Below are positions 6,980 through 13,734 of a DNA stretch of 16,735 bases, one piece after another (within the stretch, counting starts at the first letter, position 1; each line of letters begins with the position of its first letter). A program made the position numbers and the translations under genes. This DNA comes from a bacterium (GTDB taxonomy: Bacteria; Patescibacteria; Dojkabacteria; JAKAPS01; JAJZLI01), in the NCBI GenBank assembly GCA_021805885.1, contig JAJZDR010000058.1, forward strand, positions 1 through 16,735, in the 5' to 3' direction. A model generated the notes under the pieces. That model was not told the DNA's origin, made no database searches, and was given only the letters and a program-made list of their open reading frames with translations.

Positions 6980-8488
6980 ATGATTCCAAAAGATACAGCG
7001 TATCGAGATACAGTACTTGTAATCTTGGATGGATTTGGAATATCAGAAAAAAGAAAAGGTAATGCAGTGATATCAGCCAATACTCCATTTTTAGATTCTA
7101 TATATAAAAAAAGTTATTACTCAGAGCTCGAAGCTTCAGGAGAGTATGTTGGCCTTGAAAGAAACGTTATGGGCAACAGTGAGGTAGGTCATTTAAATAT
7201 AGGGGCAGGAAGGATCATAAAACAGTATTCTTTAATGATAGATGAGGATATAAAAGATAAGAAGTTTTTTGAGAACGAAGAAATAGATAAAGCCATACAT
7301 AATGTAGAGATCAATAATAGTAATATGCATATAATGGGGCTATTATCAGATGGAAAAATACACTCTGATATCTCAAATTTTTATGCAATGCTTGAATATT
7401 TAAAACAAAATGGAATAGATAAAGTTTATGTGCACATATTTTCAGATGGAAGAGATGCTAATTATAAAAGTATTAAAAACTATATAAAAAAACTAGAGTT
7501 ACATTCACCCAAAAATTATATATTATCGTCCATAGTAGGTAGATATTATGCTATGGATAGAGACAATAGATGGGATAGAACAGAGAAAGCCTTTAGGTTA
7601 CTAAGATCACATTCAGGAATCGAGGTATCAAGTATAAATGATGCTATAGAAGAATCATATAAAGAAGAGATTTATGATGAGTTTATAAAACCTTATTATG
7701 TTAGAGGTACTCAAGAGGTTAAAGATAATGATTCTATGATATTCTTAAATTTTAGAGAAGATAGAGCAAGACAGATATCTAAACTTTTCGTACAAAATAC
7801 AAAAGTATATTTTCTATCAATGATTCAATATGATAGTTATATTAAAAGGTATGTGTATCCTAGTTTGAGAGTAAAAGATTCCTTATCTGAAGTTATATCT
7901 CAAAATAACCTTAAACAATTAAAGATTGCAGAGACAGAAAAATATGCTCACATAACATATTTCCTGAATGGTGGATATGAAAAAGCTTTTAGAGGAGAAG
8001 ATAGAATATTAGTCCCATCACTAAAAGTTGCAACTTATGATTTAGCTCCTCAAATGAGGACTTTGGAGATAATAGAAAAACTTATTTTAGGTTTAGAAAA
8101 AGCTGATTATTCTTTCATAGCTATAAATTTTGCAGCAGCCGATATGGTTGGACACACTGGTGATTTTAAAGCTGTAGTTAAAGCCATTGAGATTATAGAT
8201 TCAATGCTAAAATTAATATATTATGAGTGTGTAAAGAAGAAAAATCTAAATTTAATAATTACTGGGGATCATGGAAATGCTGAAGAGATGATAAAAAATG
8301 GAGAAATTGATAAAGAACATACTACAAACAAAGTGCCTTTTATATTCACAAACCCATCTATATTTAAAGGAAAAAGAATTAATGATGGAATACTTTCAGA
8401 TATTGCTCCTACAATATTACATCTTTTAGGGATAGAAAAACCAAAAACAATGACAGGATCAAATCTTCTTGATAAAATATACACATAA
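6980..8488 (+). CDS. gpmI: 2,3-bisphosphoglycerate-independent phosphoglycerate mutase
   Basis: 502 aa, close to the usual 510. GpmI interconverts 3- and 2-phosphoglycerate in the cytoplasm through a phosphoserine intermediate and two metal ions. The alkaline-phosphatase-like metal site starts with LVILDGFG (Asp17). The catalytic Ser67 is in MGNSEVGH. The inserted transferase domain carries HIFSDGRD and GRYYAMDRDNRWDR. The C-terminal metal motifs are AADMVGHTGD, GDHGNAEEM and the EHTTNKVPF histidine. All key motifs are intact, in contrast to the gene before it. It lies 33 bp after the PEP-synthase-like gene, and its TAA shares one base with the ATG of the FemAB-like gene (TAATG), so the last two are probably translationally coupled. 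No SD motif is seen before the ATG. Confidence 0.95.
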   Translation: MIPKDTAYRDTVLVILDGFGISEKRKGNAVISANTPFLDSIYKKSYYSELEASGEYVGLERNVMGNSEVGHLNIGAGRIIKQYSLMIDEDIKDKKFFENEEIDKAIHNVEINNSNMHIMGLLSDGKIHSDISNFYAMLEYLKQNGIDKVYVHIFSDGRDANYKSIKNYIKKLELHSPKNYILSSIVGRYYAMDRDNRWDRTEKAFRLLRSHSGIEVSSINDAIEESYKEEIYDEFIKPYYVRGTQEVKDNDSMIFLNFREDRARQISKLFVQNTKVYFLSMIQYDSYIKRYVYPSLRVKDSLSEVISQNNLKQLKIAETEKYAHITYFLNGGYEKAFRGEDRILVPSLKVATYDLAPQMRTLEIIEKLILGLEKADYSFIAINFAAADMVGHTGDFKAVVKAIEIIDSMLKLIYYECVKKKNLNLIITGDHGNAEEMIKNGEIDKEHTTNKVPFIFTNPSIFKGKRINDGILSDIAPTILHLLGIEKPKTMTGSNLLDKIYT

Positions 8489-9426
8489 TGCATGAATATA
8501 GAGTCTCAAATAAAGAAGAGATAGAAAAATTACAAGAAGAATTCAAATCGAATTTTCTACAAACTACATATTGGGCTGAATTTAAAAATTGGCATGTCCA
8601 TTATCTAATTTTTGAAGAGAGTTCTAAGATATATGGATATTGTGTTTTATTAATAGATAAAAAATATTTTTTTAAATTAGCATATGTCCCACGTGGACCA
8701 ATTTTGAATGATTATTCAAAGTTTAAAAATGCTATATCAAGTATTGAGGATTTTACAAGAAAACAACATGTGTCACTTTTAAAAATAGAACCGAACCATC
8801 TAGATACTAATATTGACTACTCTCATACATTTTCTAAATATAACAAAGTTAATGATTTTATACAGCCAATACAGACAGCTTTATTAGATGTGGGAGATAG
8901 GGATTCCATGATAAAGAGTATACCCTCAAAATATAGGGGTAGAATAAGAAATAAATTCAATTTAGAGTTGAGAACTATTGATGATATTAATGAATTCTTT
9001 AAAGTTTATTCAGATACAGCCACTCTAAAACATTTTAAACAAAGAAATATTGAGTATTTTAAGAACATGAAATTATATTTTAAAGATCATGTGAGAATAT
9101 TTGCCGTATATTACAATAATACACTAATAGCAGCATCTTTTAACATATTATGGCAAGATACACTAACCTATCTGTATTCTGGATCAGATAAGAAATATAA
9201 CAACATGTATCCAGGGTATTTCCTTGTATTCGAGTCATCATTATCTATGAAAGATAATGGTATAAAGGTCACAGACTTATGGGGAGTAAGTGACGATAAT
9301 ACAAAGTGGCAAGGATTTTCAGAATTCAAGAAAAATATTGGAGGAAAGGTTATTGATTTTCCAGGAAGCTTCGATTTACCATTAAACAGGTTGCATTATT
9401 TTTTGTATAAATTGATAAAAAGATAA
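8488..9426 (+). CDS. FemAB/FemX-like peptidoglycan bridge aminoacyltransferase (copy 1)
   Basis: 312 aa. It matches the FemAB family by its double acetyltransferase-like pattern: LQTTYWAEFK at the N terminus, AYVPRGPILND, SLLKIEP, KYRGRIRNKFNLELR, then the second-half signature AASFNILWQDTLTYLYSGSD and YNNMYPGYFLVFES, ending in DLWGV and GFSEFKKNIGG. Characterised members move an amino acid from aminoacyl-tRNA to the lipid II stem peptide at the inner face of the membrane. The amino acid used here cannot be inferred. There is no signal peptide or membrane helix, and no FemA-type coiled-coil arm, so it is nearer FemX/MurM in size. It starts inside the gpmI stop codon. A paralogue faces it across an 11-bp gap. 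The C terminus (about 300-312) is unique to this copy. Confidence 0.85.
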   Translation: MHEYRVSNKEEIEKLQEEFKSNFLQTTYWAEFKNWHVHYLIFEESSKIYGYCVLLIDKKYFFKLAYVPRGPILNDYSKFKNAISSIEDFTRKQHVSLLKIEPNHLDTNIDYSHTFSKYNKVNDFIQPIQTALLDVGDRDSMIKSIPSKYRGRIRNKFNLELRTIDDINEFFKVYSDTATLKHFKQRNIEYFKNMKLYFKDHVRIFAVYYNNTLIAASFNILWQDTLTYLYSGSDKKYNNMYPGYFLVFESSLSMKDNGIKVTDLWGVSDDNTKWQGFSEFKKNIGGKVIDFPGSFDLPLNRLHYFLYKLIKR

Positions 9427-9445
9427 AATAGAAGGATCTATTTTA
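9424..9445. terminator. Bidirectional terminator hairpin containing both stop codons
   Basis: TAAAATAGA (9424-9432), loop AGGA, TCTATTTTA (9437-9445): a perfect 9-bp stem. The TAA stop of the plus-strand FemAB gene (9424-9426) and the TAG of the minus-strand copy (9438-9440) both lie in the stem. On the minus strand the stem is followed at once by TCTTTTTATC, a good U-tract. On the plus strand the U-run lies inside the stem and termination may be weaker. Confidence 0.75.
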
Positions 9446-10442
9446 ATACATTCTCAAAACTACCAGGAAAGTTTACTACATGAGAGCCCATATTTCTTTT
9501 AAAATCAGAGAACCCTTTCCAAGCTGGGTTATCATCACTAACTCCCCATAAATCCATTACTAAAGCCCCCCTATCCCTCATTGCTAGAGCAGATTCAAAT
9601 ACTAGAAAGTATCCAGGGTACATATTGTTATACTCTCTCAGTGATCCAGAATAGAGATATGTTAAAGTATCTCCATGTAATATATCAAAAGATGCTGCAA
9701 TAAGTGTATTTTCGGAATATACCCCAAATAGTTTTGCTTTATCTTTTAGAAATCTTTGCATATCTTTAAAATATGTTATGTCTCTTTTTGTAAAATGCTT
9801 TCTTTCTGATGTATCTGAATATACGCTGAAAAAATTTTCCACCGTTTCATTTTCTCTAAGTTTGAGATCAAACTTATTTTTAACCCTACCTCTATGCTTA
9901 GAATCCATCTGTCTTTCCATCTCATCACGAGATCCTATTTTAAGTAAAGCAACTTTAGTAGGTTGCACTCCAACATCATGATCTACCTTTTTATATTTTC
10001 TGAGAATACTTTGGTAATCAATATTATCTAGAGTTTCTTCTCCAAAATCAGGCTCTATTTTTAGAGATAATACATGCTGTTTTTTTGCAAAATCTTCAAT
10101 AGAAACTACTGCACCCTCAAATTGTGATGGGTTCCTCAACACAGGGCCACGTGGAATATATAATTCTTTTTTAAAAATAGATCTTCTTTGCATTAATAAA
10201 ACTGTATAACCAGATATAGAGGAACCATCTTTAAAAACTAGATAATAAGGTCTTACCCCTTCTTTTTGTGTTTTAAATTCAGCCCATTCTATAGTCTGAA
10301 GAAAACTAGAATTAAACTCTTCTTGCAATCTTTCTATCTCTTCTTTATTTGAAACTTGGTATTCAGACACGCCCCGAACTTCATGTACAGGTTTATCTAT
10401 TAAATCGATTCCAAACTGTTGTTCTTCTATTTCTAGTAACAT
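9438..10442 (-). CDS. FemAB/FemX-like peptidoglycan bridge aminoacyltransferase (copy 2)
   Basis: 334 aa. It is clearly paralogous to the gene at 8488-9426 along nearly its whole length: SNKEEIERLQEEF, FLQTIEWAEFK, LYIPRGPVLR, SLKIEPDF, KHRGRVKNKFDLKLR, AASFDILHGDTLTYLYSGS, YNNMYPGYFLVFESALAMRD, DLWGVSDDNPAWKGFSDFKR. The family role is tRNA-dependent addition of amino acids to the peptidoglycan stem peptide. It has about 25 extra residues at the N terminus (from MLLEIEEQQFGIDL). This start is supported by an extended -10 promoter directly upstream at 10453-10461. The extra residues have no match in copy 1, and the C terminus is shorter. The pair is convergent, so it looks like an inverted duplication now diverged, perhaps to add different residues in sequence, as FemA and FemB do. 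Confidence 0.85.
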   Translation of the reverse strand: MLLEIEEQQFGIDLIDKPVHEVRGVSEYQVSNKEEIERLQEEFNSSFLQTIEWAEFKTQKEGVRPYYLVFKDGSSISGYTVLLMQRRSIFKKELYIPRGPVLRNPSQFEGAVVSIEDFAKKQHVLSLKIEPDFGEETLDNIDYQSILRKYKKVDHDVGVQPTKVALLKIGSRDEMERQMDSKHRGRVKNKFDLKLRENETVENFFSVYSDTSERKHFTKRDITYFKDMQRFLKDKAKLFGVYSENTLIAASFDILHGDTLTYLYSGSLREYNNMYPGYFLVFESALAMRDRGALVMDLWGVSDDNPAWKGFSDFKRNMGSHVVNFPGSFENVLK

Positions 10443-10452
10443 AATTACTAGT

Positions 10453-10461
10453 ATTATACCA
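10453..10461 (-). promoter_or_regulatory. Extended -10 promoter of femAB copy 2
   Basis: On the minus strand the sequence TGGTATAAT is a full TGnTATAAT extended -10 element. The -10 hexamer (10453-10458) ends 10 nt before the ATG, so the predicted transcript has a leader of about 4 nt. No good -35 is visible, as is usual with extended -10 promoters. Confidence 0.65.
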
Positions 10462-10544
10462 TAATGATATCTACATATACTATAGGAGAAGATAAGTATT
10501 AAGCATTAGTATTTTCAGTGACCTTAAGGGGCCTCAGATCGAAC

Positions 10545-10579
10545 CACTTTTGACATGGATTGTTAAACTCACAAAAGTG
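10545..10579. repeat. Inverted repeat with 8-bp arms
   Basis: CACTTTTG (10545-10552) and CAAAAGTG (10572-10579) are perfect reverse complements around a 19-nt centre. No U-tract follows on either strand, so a terminator is unlikely. It could be an operator, an RNA hairpin or a remnant of an inserted element. It lies in the gap between femAB copy 2 and hicB. Confidence 0.5.
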
Positions 10580-10583
10580 TACC

Positions 10584-10615
10584 ATATGCTACTATAATAA
10601 AAACCCTAAGCATAT
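10584..10615. repeat. Inverted repeat ATATGCT/AGCATAT
   Basis: ATATGCT (10584-10590) and AGCATAT (10609-10615) are 7-bp reverse complements with 18 nt between them. A TATAAT hexamer (10593-10598, plus) lies in the centre. If that hexamer is used as a -10, the arms could be an operator pair. There is no direct support beyond symmetry. Confidence 0.35.
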
Positions 10616-10653
10616 TTATTCATTATAAATAAACAGAGTGCCTATAATAGATA

Positions 10654-10675
10654 TTTCTTAAGAAAGTGATATAAT
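10654..10675 (+). promoter_or_regulatory. hicBA promoter with adjoining palindrome (candidate operator)
   Basis: TGATATAAT (10667-10675) is a complete extended -10 element. Its hexamer ends 9 nt before the hicB ATG, predicting a nearly leaderless mRNA. Directly upstream lies TTTCTTAAGAAA (10654-10665), a perfect 12-bp palindrome placed where a repressor would block RNA polymerase. Toxin-antitoxin operons are usually autoregulated, which makes this an attractive operator. Another TATAAT at 10643-10648 could be a second start. Confidence 0.6.
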
Positions 10676-10684
10676 AAACTTGTT

Positions 10685-10945
10685 ATGAATGGTAAAATTT
10701 CTAGAAAAATATTTCAATATACTGCTATTTTTGAACCTGCAGATGAAGGTGGTTATGTTGTTACTGTTCCTGCCTTACCAGGATGTGCTACACAAGGAGA
10801 TACATTTGAAGAGGCAAGAATGATGATTCAAGATGCTATACAAGGATATATCTCTGTCCTACAAGAAGAAGGACAGGTCATTCCTCAAGAAAGAGAAGAT
10901 GTCATTGTTACAAAGGTATCTGTGAAAAATTTGTTAAATATATAA
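10685..10945 (+). CDS. hicB: HicB-family antitoxin
   Basis: 86 aa. It shows the partial RNase H-like HicB fold: FQYTAIFEPADEGGYVVTVP, the conserved LPGCATQGDTFEEA turn, and the helix MIQDAIQGYISVLQEEG. HicB binds and blocks HicA. Many HicB proteins also carry a C-terminal ribbon-helix-helix or HTH domain for operon control. This one ends soon after the core domain and has no room for either, so autoregulation, if any, must work differently. It is first in the operon, 9 bp before hicA. Antitoxin-first order is common for such pairs. No SD motif is present; an extended -10 lies just upstream. The pair may have been acquired horizontally, but base composition does not stand out. Confidence 0.9.
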   Translation: MNGKISRKIFQYTAIFEPADEGGYVVTVPALPGCATQGDTFEEARMMIQDAIQGYISVLQEEGQVIPQEREDVIVTKVSVKNLLNI

Positions 10946-10954
10946 ATAACTGTT

Positions 10955-11170
10955 ATGGCATCGTTTAAATCACGTGAAGTTGTAAGAATCCTAGAAAAAT
11001 TAGGATATATCCAAAAAAGACAAACTGGAAGTCATTTAATCATGTATAACCCTCAAAAAAATCGCATAATACCAATCCCTATGCACAATAAAGATATTAA
11101 GAAAGGCCTTTTGAGAGGAATCATAAAACAGGCAGAATCAACGGAAAAAGAATTTTTAAAACTTAAATAA
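10955..11170 (+). CDS. hicA: HicA-family mRNA interferase toxin
   Basis: 71 aa, typical HicA size. The double-stranded-RNA-binding-like fold is seen in SREVVRILEKLGYIQKRQTG, followed by the catalytic His27 in GSHLIMYNP and the strand IIPIPMHNKDIKKGLLRGII. HicA proteins cleave mRNA during stress once HicB is degraded. The active-site His and the usual GSH context are intact, so it should be functional. It follows hicB by 9 bp without an SD motif, so it is probably translated from the same mRNA. No terminator is seen after its TAA, and tRNA-Lys lies on the opposite strand 84 bp on. Confidence 0.9.
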   Translation: MASFKSREVVRILEKLGYIQKRQTGSHLIMYNPQKNRIIPIPMHNKDIKKGLLRGIIKQAESTEKEFLKLK

Positions 11171-11254
11171 AAAATATTCAGGCATTTCGAACCGCACACA
11201 TATCCCAGTGTATAAGTACATTTTTGACGTTTCAGATGGGGTTATCGCACTTAC

Positions 11255-11326
11255 TGAGGGCACCGGGATTCGAACCCGGAACAAACAGCTTAAAAGGCTG
11301 ATGCTCTACCGTTGAGCTATACCCCC
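11255..11326 (-). tRNA. tRNA-Lys(UUU)
   Basis: A 72-nt type I tRNA. The acceptor GGGGGTA pairs with TGCCCTC (one G-T pair). The D arm is GCTC-AACGGTA-GAGC. The anticodon loop CTTTTAA gives anticodon TTT. The T arm is CCGGG-TTCGAAT-CCCGG. Discriminator A, no encoded CCA. It lies 38 bp after the parB stop on the same strand, with a possible own promoter at 11339-11368. Confidence 0.95.
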
Positions 11327-11338
11327 AAATTTGTAATG

Positions 11339-11368
11339 ATAATAACACAAAATATCAGAAATATTCAA
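11339..11368 (-). promoter_or_regulatory. Possible tRNA-Lys promoter
   Basis: On the minus strand TTGAAT (11363-11368), an 18-bp spacer and TATTAT (11339-11344) resemble -35 and -10 boxes. The -10 ends 12 nt before the tRNA. The -35 box overlaps the TGA stop of parB. Readthrough from parAB is the alternative. Confidence 0.45.
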
Positions 11369-12246
11369 TTTACCCCTGCAACAGATGAATTTATATTTAA
11401 TTTCTTATAAATTTCATCAAGCTCCTTATCAGATTCAAAAGCAATATTTATACTTCCTTTTCCATAAGAATTTCTTTTTATTTGAACCCTACCAAAGTAT
11501 GATTTAAGGTGGTTCTCTATAACAAGCGCCCTTTGATCGAGAACATTAGCTTTTTTCACACCTAGCTTTGGATTCATTGCAAGAAGCTTATCTATAAGTT
11601 CGTGTGCTTTACTTCCAGAAAGACCATCTTTTATCATCTTATCTAGAAGGCTTTTTTGTAATTTTAAACCTGTAAGTCTCAATAATTCTTCTGCTTGTGA
11701 TAAAACAATCTTATTATTGTATATAGCTTCCTTAATAAACTGAGGAAGAGATAGCAATTTTAAATAGCTTTCAGCTGTAGATTTAGATATACCTATTTTT
11801 TTCGCAATATCAATAATATCCATATCAAATTGGTCTTTAAGGTTAGATATAGCTACTGCTTGTTCCATCACATTTAGATCCTTCCTTTGAAAATTCTCAA
11901 TTATTGCAAAAGCCAATAATTCTTCATTGAGAGCCTCTTTTATTATAATAGGAACTTTCAAAAGACCAAGATTTTTTGCAGCATTTAATCTTCTTTCTCC
12001 TGCTATAAGCTGATATTTTCCTTCTTTGGCCTTTGTAACTAGTAATGGTGAAAGTATTCCGTTCTCTTTAATTGAAGCCATCAGTTCTTCTAATTCTTTT
12101 GATGGTTCTCTACGTGGTTGATAAGGATTTGGTACAATAAGTGTTAGAGATACTTCCTTATATCCATCCACAGATGAATTTTGAATCAGAGCTGAAAGAC
12201 CTCTCCCCAATGTCTGATTTTGTGAATTATCTTTCTGATTATCCAT
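11365..12246 (-). CDS. parB: Chromosome-partitioning protein ParB (Spo0J-like)
   Basis: 293 aa, normal length. The N terminus has LGRGLSALI, the usual ParA-contacting motif (residues 13-21). The CTP-binding/ParB N domain (about 33-125) includes PNPYQPRR, GERRLNAAKNLG (from 83) and ENFQRKDLN (from 117). A helix-turn-helix lies at about 136-165 (IDIAKKIGISKSTAESYLKLL region), then a linker and a C-terminal dimerisation domain. ParB loads at parS sites near the replication origin, spreads as a CTP-dependent clamp and stimulates the ParA ATPase. It starts 4 bp after parA in the same operon. It ends in TGA. No full parS site was found in this window. Confidence 0.95.
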   Translation of the reverse strand: MDNQKDNSQNQTLGRGLSALIQNSSVDGYKEVSLTLIVPNPYQPRREPSKELEELMASIKENGILSPLLVTKAKEGKYQLIAGERRLNAAKNLGLLKVPIIIKEALNEELLAFAIIENFQRKDLNVMEQAVAISNLKDQFDMDIIDIAKKIGISKSTAESYLKLLSLPQFIKEAIYNNKIVLSQAEELLRLTGLKLQKSLLDKMIKDGLSGSKAHELIDKLLAMNPKLGVKKANVLDQRALVIENHLKSYFGRVQIKRNSYGKGSINIAFESDKELDEIYKKLNINSSVAGVN

Positions 12247-12250
12247 ATTA

Positions 12251-13021
12251 CTATTTAAATCTTAATAAAATTTCATCCGCAAGTTTTCTATAACTTGAAG
12301 CTCCTGATGATGCTGAATCATATTGGTTTATAGTCTGTCCAAAAGAAGGAGCCTCAGCAAGTTTAACATTCCTAGGAATTATAGTATCAAAAGTTTGTCC
12401 TTTAAAAAAGCTCCTTATTTCTGAGGCTACAGATTCAGATATCTTAGTTCTTGTATCATACATAGTTAGGATAACCCCAGATATTTCCAGTTTAGGATTT
12501 AGAGAATCCTTTATCATTGAAACAGTATTTAAAAGTTGAGATATACCTTCCAAAGCAAAATATTCACACTGTACAGGAACAATAATATGATCTGAGGCAA
12601 CGAAAGCATTAATAGTAAGCATACCTAGAGATGGGGGTGAATCAATAATTACATAGTCATATTGCGTTGCAAAAGTACTTAGAGTAGATTTTAATTTACT
12701 CTCTCTTGAAATCTGTCCTACAAGCTCAATTTCTGCTCCAGCTAAAGATATACTTGAAGGTATTACATAAAGGTTCTCAATACTAGATGCTACAAAAACT
12801 TCTTCAGCTTTCTTTCCATTTATGATCATATCATACACAGAAGGAGCTCTAACACCTTCAGTTTCAGCATTTAATAAACCAAGTCCTGAGGTTAAGTTAC
12901 TCTGAGGATCAAAATCAACAAGAAGAACTTTCTTCCCTGATTCTGCAAGGTATGCACCTATATTAAGCGCTGAGGTGGTTTTCCCCACTCCACCCTTTTG
13001 ATTTGCAATAGTTATTATCAT
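12251..13021 (-). CDS. parA: Chromosome-partitioning ATPase ParA (Soj-like)
   Basis: 256 aa, the size of chromosomal ParA/Soj without an N-terminal DNA-binding domain. The deviant Walker A box KGGVGKTT (Lys9 and Lys14) is at the very start. Further motifs are [16 protein letters not shown] (Walker A') and [18 protein letters not shown] (Walker B). ParA dimerises with ATP, binds DNA non-specifically and moves ParB-parS complexes. Its ATG overlaps the lepB stop (TAATG), so translation is probably coupled to signal peptidase. parB follows after 4 bp. No SD motif. Confidence 0.95.
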   Translation of the reverse strand: MIITIANQKGGVGKTTSALNIGAYLAESGKKVLLVDFDPQSNLTSGLGLLNAETEGVRAPSVYDMIINGKKAEEVFVASSIENLYVIPSSISLAGAEIELVGQISRESKLKSTLSTFATQYDYVIIDSPPSLGMLTINAFVASDHIIVPVQCEYFALEGISQLLNTVSMIKDSLNPKLEISGVILTMYDTRTKISESVASEIRSFFKGQTFDTIIPRNVKLAEAPSFGQTINQYDSASSGASSYRKLADEILLRFK

Positions 13022-13632
13022 TAGTTAAGTTTAGAATAAATTTGATTATTCTTGATATAGTAATGTACAGTAGGAACAAATCCAAATCTATTTAATGGCC
13101 AGTACACAAACCAAGCTTCTCCTTTTATTGCTGATCTTTTTACAAATCCCCATTCTCTTGAATCTGAACTATTCTCTCTATTATCTCCCATAACAAAATA
13201 TTCACCCTTTGGTACAGTAATTGTTACATTATTAGGTAAGAATGCCATACCAAAAGTTTTTACAGAATTTTTTATGTATGCTCCTTCATGAAGTAAATCT
13301 CCGTTTACATAAACAGATCCATTTCTAACTTCTATAGTATCTCCAGGAAGACCAACTATCCTTTTTATATATTCTTCTGTTGGTGAATAATTAAAAATAA
13401 TAACTTGCCCACGTTGAGGCTCGGAATATGTATAAATAAGTTTATTTGTAAGTAGATATTCATGATTTAGAAAATTAGGCATCATAGATTCTCCTACCAC
13501 TACATGGGGAGATGCTATAAATATATATATTACTATAGCTATAGCAAGAGTAATAACTACAGTTTCTAAAAAATCTACTAAAAAAAACTTTAACAGGTTG
13601 TTAACAAAAGACTTAGGGTCTTTATTCTTCAT
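13021..13632 (-). CDS. lepB: Signal peptidase I
   Basis: 203 aa. One N-terminal membrane helix (about 20-41) anchors the protein, and the catalytic domain lies outside the membrane. Ser49 in VVGESMMPN is the nucleophile. Lys90 in [11 protein letters not shown] is the general base. Box E is [17 protein letters not shown]. All family boxes are present and the length is typical of the short Gram-positive-like form. It removes signal peptides from exported proteins such as the transglutaminase-like product at 2145-4088 (VHA site). It shares one base with parA downstream and lies 102 bp after the PBP gene. TATGAT on the minus strand (13638-13643) lies 5 nt before the ATG. Confidence 0.95.
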   Translation of the reverse strand: MKNKDPKSFVNNLLKFFLVDFLETVVITLAIAIVIYIFIASPHVVVGESMMPNFLNHEYLLTNKLIYTYSEPQRGQVIIFNYSPTEEYIKRIVGLPGDTIEVRNGSVYVNGDLLHEGAYIKNSVKTFGMAFLPNNVTITVPKGEYFVMGDNRENSSDSREWGFVKRSAIKGEAWFVYWPLNRFGFVPTVHYYIKNNQIYSKLN

Positions 13633-13637
13633 AATGT

Positions 13638-13643
13638 ATCATA
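13638..13643 (-). promoter_or_regulatory. Possible -10 element of the lepB-parA-parB operon
   Basis: TATGAT on the minus strand ends 5 nt before the lepB ATG. The position fits a leaderless start, but the -35 region is poor and readthrough from the PBP gene cannot be excluded. The 102-bp gap also holds two TGTTAAT direct repeats near the PBP stop and a small GC-rich hairpin, CGGAC-CTGG-GTTCG (13668-13681, minus). Confidence 0.4.
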
Positions 13644-13734
13644 TTAAATTTAAGGAATTACACACCGAACCCAGGTCCGTTAGATCTAGATACTTTCATA
13701 TGATATAACAAATATTAACATTATTCAATTAACA

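Noticed and set aside
10535..10560. tRNA-like T-arm sequence (GGTTCGATC on minus) as a tRNA gene
   Set aside because: No acceptor, D or anticodon arm can be built around it. The same holds for the copies near 11190 and 13668.
10966..10981. TCACGTGA palindrome inside hicA as a parS site for the nearby ParB
   Set aside because: Only the 8-bp core matches the parS consensus; the flanking TGTT and AACA are mostly missing, and the site lies in a coding region where it encodes ordinary HicA residues. CACGTG also occurs at two places encoding the PRG motif of the FemAB proteins.
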